This document shows, one piece after another, positions 8,220-16,578 of a stretch of DNA of 63,621 nt. The stretch covers positions 1 through 63,621 of the forward strand of contig DLGZ01000038.1 of NCBI GenBank assembly GCA_002482965.1, in the 5' to 3' direction. Origin of the DNA: Verrucomicrobiaceae bacterium UBA7681 (lineage in GTDB: Bacteria > Verrucomicrobiota > Verrucomicrobiia > Verrucomicrobiales > Verrucomicrobiaceae). A program made the translations under genes and the position numbers. Within the stretch, counting starts at the first letter, position 1. Each line of letters begins with the position of its first letter. The notes below the pieces were generated by a model that worked only from the letters and a program-made list of their open reading frames with translations, was not told the origin of the DNA and did no database searches.

Positions 8220-9850
8220 GGTGGTGGCACAGGGAGGAAGTAGGATTCAAGCCATGCGTCACGCGGCAGAAAGGTGGCGAAGGCGGGGCCGGCGTTGGTG
8301 GCTGCTGGGACCTCAGGATCATTGTCACTGGTGAACAGCAGGCGGCTGGGGTTAGTGCCGCCGGAGGCGCTGCGTTTCACGGTCCAGTTGGTCATGACAC
8401 CCCCGATCCAGCGCACGCTTTGAGTCATCGTGGTGGGCATGTTGAAAAAGACGGCTGTGTATTCGTTCACCAGCACACTGCGCCAGCGAAATTCAGTGCC
8501 ACCGATTGGATTGTTGACCCAGTAGAGTCGGATCACAGGCGGCGTATCTCTGGTAGACATTGTATTTTTAAAGGCCAGCACATGACGCCGATTGTTTTCA
8601 CGTTCGAAACGAATGTCTTTCACCATGCTGCCGCCACCGTAAAAAATTGTGATGATGACGGGCTTGAGGGACGCGGCGTTGTTAAAAGCAGTGGCATTGC
8701 TCTGTCCCACGAAGATGATCTGATCCACCCCAGCCGCATTGATACGCATGTTTTTAAGATACCGGCTGTCGAGCTTGATGAAGAGCACCTTCCACTTATC
8801 AGTGCTGTAATTCCCCCAGTCCGAGGGCGGGTAGGTCGGTGTCTTTTGATCGGCGACCCAGTATGCTTCCGTGGAGGAATTGAAAACGCTTGGCGAGTCG
8901 ATGATGACGGTGTCTGTGCGGCCGGCCGCGGCTTCGCGATCCTGAAAGTGCCAGAGCGAGTTGTCAGGATTGTTGTTATTTTGCACGACATCGAGGTAGC
9001 CGAGATAGCTGCTGGTTCCCGTGCTGTCGATGGGACCTGTGGTGCTGGGAACCACGGGCATGTTGGATGGCAGCAGCGCCTTGCCATTCAGGTCGGTGCC
9101 GTAAACGGGGTAGGTGATGGAAGGTGGCTCCACCGTCGAGTGTGACTGGATGTAGAGCGACTTCGTGAGAAACGGCAGCTGCAGCGGGCTGGGAGTGGTG
9201 CGCACAAACAAGGAAGGCGGATGATGGAGGACGGTGCGTCCCTCCACGGTCCAGTTGGCATGATGCCCGGCGCCGCCGGAACCGCCGTTGGCGTACACAT
9301 CCAGCTGAGTGGTGACGTTGTCAGGCTTGCGATAGATGCAGAAGACGTCGCCATTGAGGACGGGCGGCATGGATTTGAGAAATTCCCATGCGTTGTAGTC
9401 ATCAATGTTGCCCGCGATACCGACGGCGGGACGGGTAAAGTGCTCCACATTGATGTAGGTGGCTCCGGGGCGGAGTCCGGTATGATTAAACGGGAAGACG
9501 GTGCTCATGCCTCCTGCCGTGTCGCTGGAGGTGTAAACATTGAGATTGTCCCAGCCGTTGCCGGTGTTGAATCCGCCAATGTCGCTGCCGAGCATGGTGT
9601 TTTGACTGGCGGCCATCGTGTTGTTGCGATCAAAAGCCTTGGTGGTGATGCACTGCCAGGCCAGGAGCCGCGAGCTTTCGACGCCGATGTGGCGTTTGCT
9701 GACCTCTTCCAGATAACTGACCTGTGAGGCGCGTGTGCTCATGAGGGTGACCCAGGAGGTGACAAAAATGCCGCCGACAATCATGAGCATGAGCGCTGCC
9801 GCCATAAGGGCGCCGCGCGTGCTGCGATGATGATGTCGGGTGATGCGCAT
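8216..9850 (-). CDS. PilX-like minor pilus assembly protein
   Basis: From the ATG at 9850 (MRITRHHHRSTRGALMAAAL) the protein is 544 residues. It has a basic N-terminus, then RGALMAAALMLMIVGGIFV and a predicted single membrane helix. This layout resembles the PilX N-terminal domain of minor pilins. The long extracytoplasmic part is rich in Thr/Ser/Asn/Pro and has no family I can name. The upstream ATG at 9997 overlaps the preceding gene and adds a low-complexity Arg/Pro/His stretch, so it was rejected. The gene starts 12 bases after a prepilin gene and overlaps the next by 4 bases. It probably sits at the pilus base or tip. Confidence 0.75.
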   Translation of the reverse strand: MRITRHHHRSTRGALMAAALMLMIVGGIFVTSWVTLMSTRASQVSYLEEVSKRHIGVESSRLLAWQCITTKAFDRNNTMAASQNTMLGSDIGGFNTGNGWDNLNVYTSSDTAGGMSTVFPFNHTGLRPGATYINVEHFTRPAVGIAGNIDDYNAWEFLKSMPPVLNGDVFCIYRKPDNVTTQLDVYANGGSGGAGHHANWTVEGRTVLHHPPSLFVRTTPSPLQLPFLTKSLYIQSHSTVEPPSITYPVYGTDLNGKALLPSNMPVVPSTTGPIDSTGTSSYLGYLDVVQNNNNPDNSLWHFQDREAAAGRTDTVIIDSPSVFNSSTEAYWVADQKTPTYPPSDWGNYSTDKWKVLFIKLDSRYLKNMRINAAGVDQIIFVGQSNATAFNNAASLKPVIITIFYGGGSMVKDIRFERENNRRHVLAFKNTMSTRDTPPVIRLYWVNNPIGGTEFRWRSVLVNEYTAVFFNMPTTMTQSVRWIGGVMTNWTVKRSASGGTNPSRLLFTSDNDPEVPAATNAGPAFATFLPRDAWLESYFLPVPPP

Positions 9851-9861
9851 GATGCGGAAGT

Positions 9862-10845
9862 TTAAAGCGCCGGAAACATGGGCACGGTAAACATGAAGGA
9901 GGAGCGTCCGGCCATTTGGTTGTAGGCCTGGCGTGGATCGGAGGAGGCGAGGGTGTTGGCGATCTGGCCGAGATGACGGGTGGCGGGATCCGGCCACCAG
10001 ATGAAGTAGAAGGGGCGTTCGTAGGCGCGTTTGAAACGGTCGATCGTGGTGGGAGTCTCGCGCAAGGCGAGACGCGACGCGCGCTCAAAGGTGATGAACA
10101 GCGGCGTGAAACTGTCGGTGGACCATTGGGAGGCGCTGGTGGGGCTGGGGATGGAGGGTGGGAAAAACACGTCGTAACCGCCCATGTAGGTCAGTGTGGA
10201 CGGGGACGTGCTCGTGGTGGAATCAGCGTAGCGTTTGACGGAGGCATGGATGCCATTCGGTTCAGTGGCGCCGGTGAAACGGATGATGTCGATGTCGTAA
10301 ATGGCGTTGACCTTGAGAAAGCCGGAATACTTGCTGTAGCCGAGCACGAAGATGCTGGCGTTCTGGGGGACCGACGTCGCGTCATTGAGTGGATTGCGAT
10401 AGTCGCGGTAGAGAGATGCGGACACGCTGGCGTGAGCGATGATGTGGGCGCGGAACTTTTGCGGGGTGTCGAGTTCGTCGTCCGTGCTTGCATTGTAAGC
10501 GATCATGGAGGGCTTCCAAGTGTTGATGCCGTCACGAGGGAGGCAGTAAACGGCGGTGGCGCTGAGGGTGTCCGTCAGAAACTGTTCACGCAGCTCTTCG
10601 GCCAGCGAGAGTGCGCCGTACTGGGGAGCCATGCCTACCTCGACCGTGCTGTTGAGGGTGCCGTAAAAATTCTGCGAACGGGTGGCCCCAAGCGGTACGG
10701 CAACCATGGAGGAGACGCTTGGCTGGCTACGCATAAGCGTGCCGTAAGAGACGACAGCCGCGCCAAGGATCACGGCAGAAAGCGCGAGGACCAGCAGGAG
10801 CTCCACGGAGGTGAAGCCCCCCGGCTGATGGACGCGGCGGTTCAT
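9862..10845 (-). CDS. Prepilin-like protein with large C-terminal domain
   Basis: The 327-residue protein carries the prepilin motif GGFTSVELLLVLALSAVILG near its N-terminus, with Gly at -1 and Glu at +5 relative to the presumed cleavage, followed by the usual hydrophobic helix. The globular part (about 280 residues) is larger than in major pilins and has no family I recognise. It overlaps the upstream gene by 4 bases (ATGA arrangement), implying translational coupling. It is most likely a minor pilin or pseudopilin. Confidence 0.82.
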   Translation of the reverse strand: MNRRVHQPGGFTSVELLLVLALSAVILGAAVVSYGTLMRSQPSVSSMVAVPLGATRSQNFYGTLNSTVEVGMAPQYGALSLAEELREQFLTDTLSATAVYCLPRDGINTWKPSMIAYNASTDDELDTPQKFRAHIIAHASVSASLYRDYRNPLNDATSVPQNASIFVLGYSKYSGFLKVNAIYDIDIIRFTGATEPNGIHASVKRYADSTTSTSPSTLTYMGGYDVFFPPSIPSPTSASQWSTDSFTPLFITFERASRLALRETPTTIDRFKRAYERPFYFIWWPDPATRHLGQIANTLASSDPRQAYNQMAGRSSFMFTVPMFPAL

Positions 10846-11705
10846 TTAGGTGCAGGTGTTGGATTGCCAAACAGCATGCGTACGACGGACTCAACGGCGG
10901 GGGAAGGAGGTGCGGCGGCCGGCGGTTCGGGCTCCAGCGGTGGGGGCTCCAGAGGCTTTTCGGCCAGTTTAGGCGCAGGCTGGGGCGAGGGTGGCGGTGG
11001 GGCCGGGGGATTCACCACGCGTGGTGGAGAGAAGGGGCGGGGATCATCCGCGATGACTTGCGCACGTGGTGGAATAGGTTCGGCAGAAAGAATGGCCGGT
11101 GGAGAGCTTGGCGGTAAGACTTTCGGACTGGCTGCAGGATCGCGCAGCGGGAGTTCCATCGTGGCATTGGGGCCCTTGATTTCTTTTGCTTCAGCATCGG
11201 TTTGCCCGAACATCTGATAGCGGATCTGGGGGGCGATGTTGATCGGAATGGTCATGAGCTTCGGCGGCAGGCCGGTGAGGCGCTTTTCCTGCCAGGCGAG
11301 CTCGATGGACTCAGCCGTGATGTTTTTCACTTTCAACTCGACCATCTGTTCCGGCAGCACGGGGGGGACGATACATCCGGTCTCCAAAATGATGTCGCCA
11401 AGCAGCACGCGCATGCGTCCGTCCGCCATGCGCTTCGTGCCCACCACTGGTAGTTTGAGAAGTTTGTCGCGAACGCGGTTTTCCTCAGTGTCACCGGGGG
11501 ACTGCCGGTTGATCACCTCGTTTTCGGATTCAAAGGGGTTGTGCTCCTCAGGCTTCACGTTCTCCGGGGTCTTCTCCTCGGGCAGCACGAGCTGATATTG
11601 CACGCGCTTGTCTCCCTCCTCGCTGGTGGCCTCCTGAGCATGGCTTGATACAGCCATGAAAGTGAAGATCAGGCCCGGCAGCAGTAATCTGTATGCAAAA
11701 TTCAT
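10842..11705 (-). CDS. Periplasmic PilP/GspC-like pilus protein with Pro-rich tail
   Basis: The 287-residue protein begins with a signal peptide (to about residue 23, ending SSHAQ). Its central part, around KLPVVGTKRMADGRMRVLLG and IVPPVLPEQMVELKV, resembles the small beta-domain of GspC/PilP proteins that contacts the secretin. The C-terminal third is very rich in Pro, Glu and Ala. Position right after the PilO-like gene matches the usual pilM-N-O-P order. The similarity is weak at residue level, so the assignment leans on context. Confidence 0.6.
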   Translation of the reverse strand: MNFAYRLLLPGLIFTFMAVSSHAQEATSEEGDKRVQYQLVLPEEKTPENVKPEEHNPFESENEVINRQSPGDTEENRVRDKLLKLPVVGTKRMADGRMRVLLGDIILETGCIVPPVLPEQMVELKVKNITAESIELAWQEKRLTGLPPKLMTIPINIAPQIRYQMFGQTDAEAKEIKGPNATMELPLRDPAASPKVLPPSSPPAILSAEPIPPRAQVIADDPRPFSPPRVVNPPAPPPPSPQPAPKLAEKPLEPPPLEPEPPAAAPPSPAVESVVRMLFGNPTPAPK

Positions 11706-11708
11706 GGG

Positions 11709-12305
11709 CTAGGATTTTTTGACTTTGGGCTTGGCCTGGGCCTTTTTTTTGTCTGCATCCGCAGCGGCAAGATCAAAAATGGGCGTTTCAAAAGAGACTT
11801 CCATTTTCAACTGGGTGCCCGTGCTGCCGCCGGTGATCTGCACCACTTTCATGCGTGCGGTGGGCAGGCGGCGTTCGATGTCTCCCAGCCAGTTGAGTAC
11901 TTTGGCAAATTCTTCCTCGATGGTGAGTGTGGTGATGACGGATCTGGGAATGAGCTTGTTGCCTGCCGATTGTTTCGATTCGGTCTTGCGTGAGCGCACG
12001 AGGTTGATGCCGCGTTCGCGCAGGCTGAGTTCAATGGTCTGCTCCGCCTCCTGCTGAGTCTGCACGTGCTCGATGGCGGGCAGCCAGGAACGGAGAAAGC
12101 GCCGCACTTCTTCGGTGTTGGCTTTGAACACTGCTGTTTCGACTTCAGCGGTGGCGCGTTCGTTCTCGGCTGTGACGGCGGAGGTCTCAGCATCTTCAGC
12201 CTCGGCCCGCGTGGTGACCACCGTTTTGTGGATGATCTGTGCCGTATAAGTTATGGCACCGATGATCATGAGCAGGATGACGCAGGCAAGTTGCTTGGGG
12301 TTCAT
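11709..12305 (-). CDS. PilO-like inner-membrane alignment protein
   Basis: From the ATG at 12305 (MNPKQLACVILLMIIGAITY) the protein is 198 residues. It has one N-terminal membrane helix, then a coiled-coil region rich in Glu and Ala (about 30-75), and a small alpha/beta domain with LTIEEEFAKVLNWLGDIERR, which matches the layout of PilO. A Lys-rich tail ends it. It starts 20 bases after the PilN-like gene and is followed by the PilP/GspC-like gene. An upstream in-frame ATG at 12605 lies inside the PilN-like gene and encodes an Arg-rich shadow, so it was rejected. Confidence 0.7.
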   Translation of the reverse strand: MNPKQLACVILLMIIGAITYTAQIIHKTVVTTRAEAEDAETSAVTAENERATAEVETAVFKANTEEVRRFLRSWLPAIEHVQTQQEAEQTIELSLRERGINLVRSRKTESKQSAGNKLIPRSVITTLTIEEEFAKVLNWLGDIERRLPTARMKVVQITGGSTGTQLKMEVSFETPIFDLAAADADKKKAQAKPKVKKS

Positions 12306-12325
12306 GCTGGAAAGTGTTGAAAGGG

Positions 12326-12880
12326 TTAATCCGCCTGGCGGACGAGTGTGGAATGGTATTCGACGACGTCGCCGTTCTTGGTCTGTTGCGGTGAGTAGGA
12401 GCGGTAGAGGAGCTGCCCGAGCGCGGCTTCGATGGCGGCAAGTTCGGTGGACACTTTGGAGCCGTTCAAATGGATGGTGAGAGCGATGTTGGCGGGCACC
12501 TGCTCGCTGCGTTCGAGGGCCACCTGGGTGATGCGTGTGTCGCTTTGCACCGCACGAGCGATCTTGACGGCGATGGGCTGGATATTGCGCGCACCTTCCA
12601 TCCATTGGGCGACCTTCTCGGCCTTGGTGGCCTCGGACTCGAGATCGGCCTTTTCATTTTTGTACGAGTCGCGCTGGGTTTCGCTGAGTGCCTGGCGCTC
12701 CTGGGCATCCACTTTCAGCTTGAGCGCTTTTTTGTAGTTGAAGTAATCCATCGTCATCACGTAGGCGCTGCCCACCAGCGCCACATAGAAGATGACGGGA
12801 ATGGCGCGGAATGACGCAGGCAGACGGCGCGAGGTGTCCACACGCGGCGTTTTGAAATCATGGCAGAGATATTCGTTCAT
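12326..12880 (-). CDS. PilN-like inner-membrane protein
   Basis: From the ATG at 12880 (MNEYLCHDFKTPRVDTSRRL) the 184-residue protein has a cytoplasmic N-terminus of about 20 residues, one membrane helix, a coiled coil (QALSETQRDSYKNEKADLES) and a small alpha/beta periplasmic domain. In other pilus systems the short cytoplasmic tail of PilN binds PilM. The gene order with a PilM-like gene upstream and a PilO-like gene downstream supports the call. The sequence itself is divergent. Confidence 0.7.
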   Translation of the reverse strand: MNEYLCHDFKTPRVDTSRRLPASFRAIPVIFYVALVGSAYVMTMDYFNYKKALKLKVDAQERQALSETQRDSYKNEKADLESEATKAEKVAQWMEGARNIQPIAVKIARAVQSDTRITQVALERSEQVPANIALTIHLNGSKVSTELAAIEAALGQLLYRSYSPQQTKNGDVVEYHSTLVRQAD

Positions 12881-12893
12881 GGGAGTGGGTGAC

Positions 12894-13763
12894 TTAGTGT
12901 TCGCCGATGATGGTCCAGAGCAGATCATCCTGTGTGAGATCGGCGGCACCGACCTTTTCAAGATGCACCATCAGTTCAGTGCGGAATTTGCTATCATGGC
13001 CGTCGCCGACAAAATACACGGGGCTGCCCTGGGGGACTTTGGCGAGCAGCGGGCTGATGATTTGCAGTGCGGTTTCCACGGCTTCGGGGCCAAGGCCGCT
13101 GCGACAGCGAATATCACGCCACTGGCCTTCCTGCTGCACCAGCACTGCGAGTGAGCCTTCGCAGGCGGCGATGAGGACGAAGTCCGAAGGGGTGCCTCCA
13201 GAGCTTGCGCGAAAGATGCTCAGGATGGCATGCTCGAGCATGGCAAACAGGCCGCAGGAGACGCGTCCGGGCTTGAGTTGGACGGTTTTGAGAACGTCCT
13301 CGGTCACTTTGACCAGGGACTCCTCCACGGCGAGCAGCAGGCTGGCGGTGGTCTCGGGATGATGGCAGATGGCATAGCGCTTGCCACGGTCATACTTGGG
13401 CCCAAGCACGGCACGGGGGTTGGTGCGCAGCAGGTTCACGCAGTTGTCACCGCGCATGAGGTTGTTTTCGAGGCTGATGATGAAGCGGTGGTTTACGGAA
13501 ACGGAGCACCAGCCGCCTTCGGCCATGCCACGCCATTCTTCGCCCTTGGTGGGGGCGGTGTCGGCGAGCTCACCCTCCTGAGAACCGCTCTCCTCAAAGC
13601 GTCCGCGTTTATTGACGGAGCGCCAGCTTACCGCACCGCGGCTGACATTAAGCAGAAGAGATTTGCGCGCTTCAAAGCGTTTTCCCCACGGGACTGCGGA
13701 GTCGTCGGGGTCGGCTTTGAAAGCGGCGAAGCTCAGGACAGATTTGATTTCATCCAACAGCAT
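12894..13763 (-). CDS. PilM-like cytoplasmic protein (degenerate actin-like fold)
   Basis: The 289-residue protein (start MLLDEIKSVLSFAAF at 13763) has no signal or membrane segment. It sits between PilT and the PilN-like gene, the usual place of PilM. A segment DFVLIAACEGSLAVLVQQEG may correspond to a phosphate-binding loop of the actin-like fold but lacks the normal Asp/Gly pattern, so ATP binding is doubtful. Its start overlaps the end of pilT by 14 bases. A PilM or GspL cytoplasmic-domain role is inferred mainly from position. Confidence 0.55.
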   Translation of the reverse strand: MLLDEIKSVLSFAAFKADPDDSAVPWGKRFEARKSLLLNVSRGAVSWRSVNKRGRFEESGSQEGELADTAPTKGEEWRGMAEGGWCSVSVNHRFIISLENNLMRGDNCVNLLRTNPRAVLGPKYDRGKRYAICHHPETTASLLLAVEESLVKVTEDVLKTVQLKPGRVSCGLFAMLEHAILSIFRASSGGTPSDFVLIAACEGSLAVLVQQEGQWRDIRCRSGLGPEAVETALQIISPLLAKVPQGSPVYFVGDGHDSKFRTELMVHLEKVGAADLTQDDLLWTIIGEH

Positions 13764-14814
13764 AAATAGAAGTGAGTTGTTCTTTGGAAAGGAAGTCGTA
13801 CACCTCATGTTCGGTGTAGCCGGTCTTGCGTGCGGTGGAAGGCTTCCAGCCGTCGGCCATGCGCATGTTTAAACAGCGTTCGAAACTCACCATGCCGCGG
13901 GTGAAACCTGCCTCCAGCTCCTGGTCCAGGTTCTTGAACTCACCACGGCGGATCATGCCGCACACGGAGTCATAGGGCAGCAGCAGTTCGTGAATGGGAA
14001 AGCGTTTGCCCTTGGCTTCGTCAAAGAGCAGCCGCTGGCAGAGAATGCCGCGGATGGAGTCAGCGAAGGAGAGCATGGCATTTTCCATGCGGTCGCTTGG
14101 GATGAGCTTGAGGTAACGCTGCACGGTCTGCGCGGCGGATGAGGTGTGCAGGGTGGCCACGACGACGTGGCCGGTTTCGGCAGCCTGCAGGGCGATCTCC
14201 GCTGTCTCACCATCTCGAATTTCTCCCACAAGGATCACGTCGGGTGCCTGACGCAGGGCGGCGCGCAGGGACTTGTTGAAGTCGAGTTCGTCCGTGCCGA
14301 TCTCACGTTGAGAGACCAGGGAGGGAATGCCGGAGGGATAGACGAACTCGATGGGGTCCTCGAAGGTGAGGACGTGTTCCTGGCGGCGCTTGGCGCGTTC
14401 AAGAATCATGGATGCAATGGTCGTTGATTTACCGGAGCCGGTGGCGCCGCAAACGAGAAACAGACCGTTCTTGGCTTCCAGGAATGCCTTGATGGCGGGA
14501 GGGGGCACCATCAGCTTGGCGATGTCAGGGATGCTTTCCGGGAGCAGACGCAGCACCCAGCGGGGACGACCGCGCGTGACCATGCGGTTGACACGATAAC
14601 GTCGCGGCCCGAGCTGCAGCGCGTAGTCGATGCAGCCTGCGGTAAACTCCAGCGGGCGTTCCGGCTGGTAGATGAAGGAGTCATAGAACAGCTTGCCGTT
14701 GCGTTTGTAGGTCAGGGCTTCCCAGGGCGTGACATAGAAGTCGCTGACTCCCGAATCCTTCGACAGGTGAAGCATCCGGTAACCAAGCTGACTGCGTTCG
14801 TGAATGTCTTCCAT
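13750..14814 (-). CDS. pilT: PilT-family type IV pilus ATPase
   Basis: The 354-residue protein has the full secretion-ATPase core. The Walker A is GATGSGKST (residues 123-131), the Asp box HVLTFEDPIEFVYP (148-160), Walker B PDVILVGEIRDGETAEIAL (191-209) and the His box ATLHTSSAAQT (220-230). The size and lack of an MshEN N-terminal domain place it with retraction ATPases (PilT/PilU) rather than PilB. PilT hexamers depolymerise the pilus and drive twitching. No PilB homologue is encoded in the window, so either one is elsewhere or this enzyme has another role. The gene follows the large pilin fusion by 6 bases and overlaps the PilM-like gene. Confidence 0.92.
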   Translation of the reverse strand: MEDIHERSQLGYRMLHLSKDSGVSDFYVTPWEALTYKRNGKLFYDSFIYQPERPLEFTAGCIDYALQLGPRRYRVNRMVTRGRPRWVLRLLPESIPDIAKLMVPPPAIKAFLEAKNGLFLVCGATGSGKSTTIASMILERAKRRQEHVLTFEDPIEFVYPSGIPSLVSQREIGTDELDFNKSLRAALRQAPDVILVGEIRDGETAEIALQAAETGHVVVATLHTSSAAQTVQRYLKLIPSDRMENAMLSFADSIRGILCQRLLFDEAKGKRFPIHELLLPYDSVCGMIRRGEFKNLDQELEAGFTRGMVSFERCLNMRMADGWKPSTARKTGYTEHEVYDFLSKEQLTSIYAVG

Positions 14815-14820
14815 GGTGGT

Positions 14821-16401
14821 TTAGTAATTGCTGGTGAAGCGGGCGCGCAGCTCCGCAGATGCTGTAGCACCTTCATAGACGAGAATGTTGTTGCCCTGCA
14901 CAACGCTGGTGCTGGAATCGAGAGAGACCCATTGAAGCTCCAGCCGATACTGGACTCCGTCGATGATGACCGTGAAGTCCGTGGTTGGATTGATCAACTG
15001 GACGATGTCAGCGCTTGCCAGACGGTCACTGGTGTTGGTGGTGCTGATGAGGCCCAGATTAATATACGTGGTGACACTGATCGCGGGCTGGGTCAGGTTC
15101 AGATTGACGGTGAGGGTGACGCCTGTGGCTTCGCTGTTGTAGAAAGTGGTGCCGTTCAAAATCTGCAGTGCTCCAAAATCGAACCAGGTGTTCGGCGTGA
15201 TTTTGTCGAAGCCCGCAGGAGTGAAGCTCAACGAGTTTTCCACACCCGCATCGAGGTAGGTGCCATTGCCGAGATCGAGTTTGGTGTTGCCGGATTTGAA
15301 AGTGGAAGTGGTGCTGCTGTTCTGAATGGTGGTGACCAGATTGGAACCGCCGAGGGCATTGCCCCAACTGCCTTCACCCGTGCCGCTGAAGCCGCTGGTG
15401 AGCCGGTAGTAAGTCTGCGTGTTGATAAAACTGGTGGCGTACTCGGCAGGACGTGTCGTTTCATTGCGTGCCTGCAAACTCATCGCAGGAATCACGGGAA
15501 TGCTGCTGCCGGTGTATTCCTGCCAAGCTCCGCCATTGATGCTGTACATGAGGGTGGAGACTTCTGGCGGGGCACTGGAGCTGATGGAGACTGAATTTGG
15601 AAAATTCGAGAATGCGAAAGTGCCGCCAACAGGGGAGATGATAGGAATGGGTAAAAGTGCCAGAGTCGGCTGGGTCGGGGTGCCGCCGCCACCGCTGCCA
15701 CCGCCGCTGCCCCCGCCGGGATCGGTTGGAGGAGTCGATGAAGGGTCCGCTGTTTCTGTAGGATTAAAAGCCGTGCCTGGAGCTGGTGAGGTGAAAGGCT
15801 GCGGATCCAAATAGCTGGCAGCGGGGTTCGACGGCGAGGCACCCCAGACCCAGCCGCTGTTGCTTGAATTAAAAGTGACAACGGACTTTGTGCGTTTTTC
15901 GGTGCCGAAGTCGGCACTGGCAAGAGATTCATCCAGATAGAAATCAGACGCCGCACTGCCAGCCCCCTTTCTCATGAAAAAGCGTTGTTTGGTTCGGTCC
16001 CAGAAGGCTCGGGGATTGTTGGAACTGTCCGGCTGGGTGGTCATTTGTGCCCGCAACCGCACATCCATCAGTCTGCCTGAAACTATGCCTACATGTTGCT
16101 GCCATTCTGACTGAGGGCGCGAACGCTTCATTTTATCGATCACCGTTTGGGGGGTGGTGAGACCTGCCAAACTGCCGCCATCTGCCACGTAGAGGGTCAC
16201 CATTTGATTCAGTGTGGCGACGTCCGATTGAAGCTTGGCCACACGGGCGGAATCAGAGTCATCCGTGAGGAGGGTTGCTCCCAAGCCTACAATCACTCCA
16301 ATAATGGTGATCATGATGATGAGTTCGAGCAATGAGAATCCGCCACGACAGTGTGAACTGCGTACATCTGAGCGCAAAGCTGTGACTCTAGCGGCTATCA
16401 T
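14821..16401 (-). CDS. Pilin-like protein fused to a large adhesin-like C-terminal region
   Basis: The 526-residue protein starts with a basic leader and a type IV prepilin motif, GGFSLLELIIMITIIGVIVG (from about residue 20). A pilin-sized region extends to about residue 190. A Gly/Ser/Pro-rich linker (DPGGGSGGGSGGGG) then leads to a domain with a MYSINGGAWQEYTGSS segment like chitobiase/FN3-type modules. A final all-beta region of about 200 residues (YRLTSGFSGTGEGSWGNALG onward) resembles the choice-of-anchor K type of exported domain. Such a layout suggests a pilus-tip adhesin or carbohydrate-binding subunit; this is inference. It is first in the minus-strand pilus operon, divergent from the secretin. 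Confidence 0.75.
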   Translation of the reverse strand: MIAARVTALRSDVRSSHCRGGFSLLELIIMITIIGVIVGLGATLLTDDSDSARVAKLQSDVATLNQMVTLYVADGGSLAGLTTPQTVIDKMKRSRPQSEWQQHVGIVSGRLMDVRLRAQMTTQPDSSNNPRAFWDRTKQRFFMRKGAGSAASDFYLDESLASADFGTEKRTKSVVTFNSSNSGWVWGASPSNPAASYLDPQPFTSPAPGTAFNPTETADPSSTPPTDPGGGSGGGSGGGGTPTQPTLALLPIPIISPVGGTFAFSNFPNSVSISSSAPPEVSTLMYSINGGAWQEYTGSSIPVIPAMSLQARNETTRPAEYATSFINTQTYYRLTSGFSGTGEGSWGNALGGSNLVTTIQNSSTTSTFKSGNTKLDLGNGTYLDAGVENSLSFTPAGFDKITPNTWFDFGALQILNGTTFYNSEATGVTLTVNLNLTQPAISVTTYINLGLISTTNTSDRLASADIVQLINPTTDFTVIIDGVQYRLELQWVSLDSSTSVVQGNNILVYEGATASAELRARFTSNY

Positions 16402-16578
16402 TGATGTGATACTAAATAGTTAAAATCCCCTAAATTCAAGGAAAGATATGGAAAATATATTGGATGTGGTAAAAAATATTTAGACGGCTGAATATTTGAT
16501 ATAAAACGTAAAATCAATACACTTCATTGATAAATGCCATTTGATTTGTTTTTCCATTGTGGGTATAATTTCCATAAT
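16402..16578. promoter_or_regulatory. AT-rich divergent promoter region of the pilus locus
   Basis: This 177-base gap separates the pilin-fusion operon (minus) from the secretin (plus) and is clearly AT-richer than the rest of the window. A possible plus-strand promoter is TTGATA (16496-16501) with TACACT (16518-16523), 16 bases apart. On the minus strand, TTGAAT and TTTAGT lie 17 bases apart near 16409-16437. Co-regulation of secretin and pilus genes from this region is likely. Confidence 0.5.

Noticed and set aside
9916..11217. Plus-strand frame of 433 residues
   Set aside because: Overlaps two pilus genes with good prepilin and signal sequences on the other strand.
16534..16578. Upstream start for the secretin
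   Set aside because: The extra 15 residues precede a good signal peptide starting at 16579 and lie close to the likely promoter.
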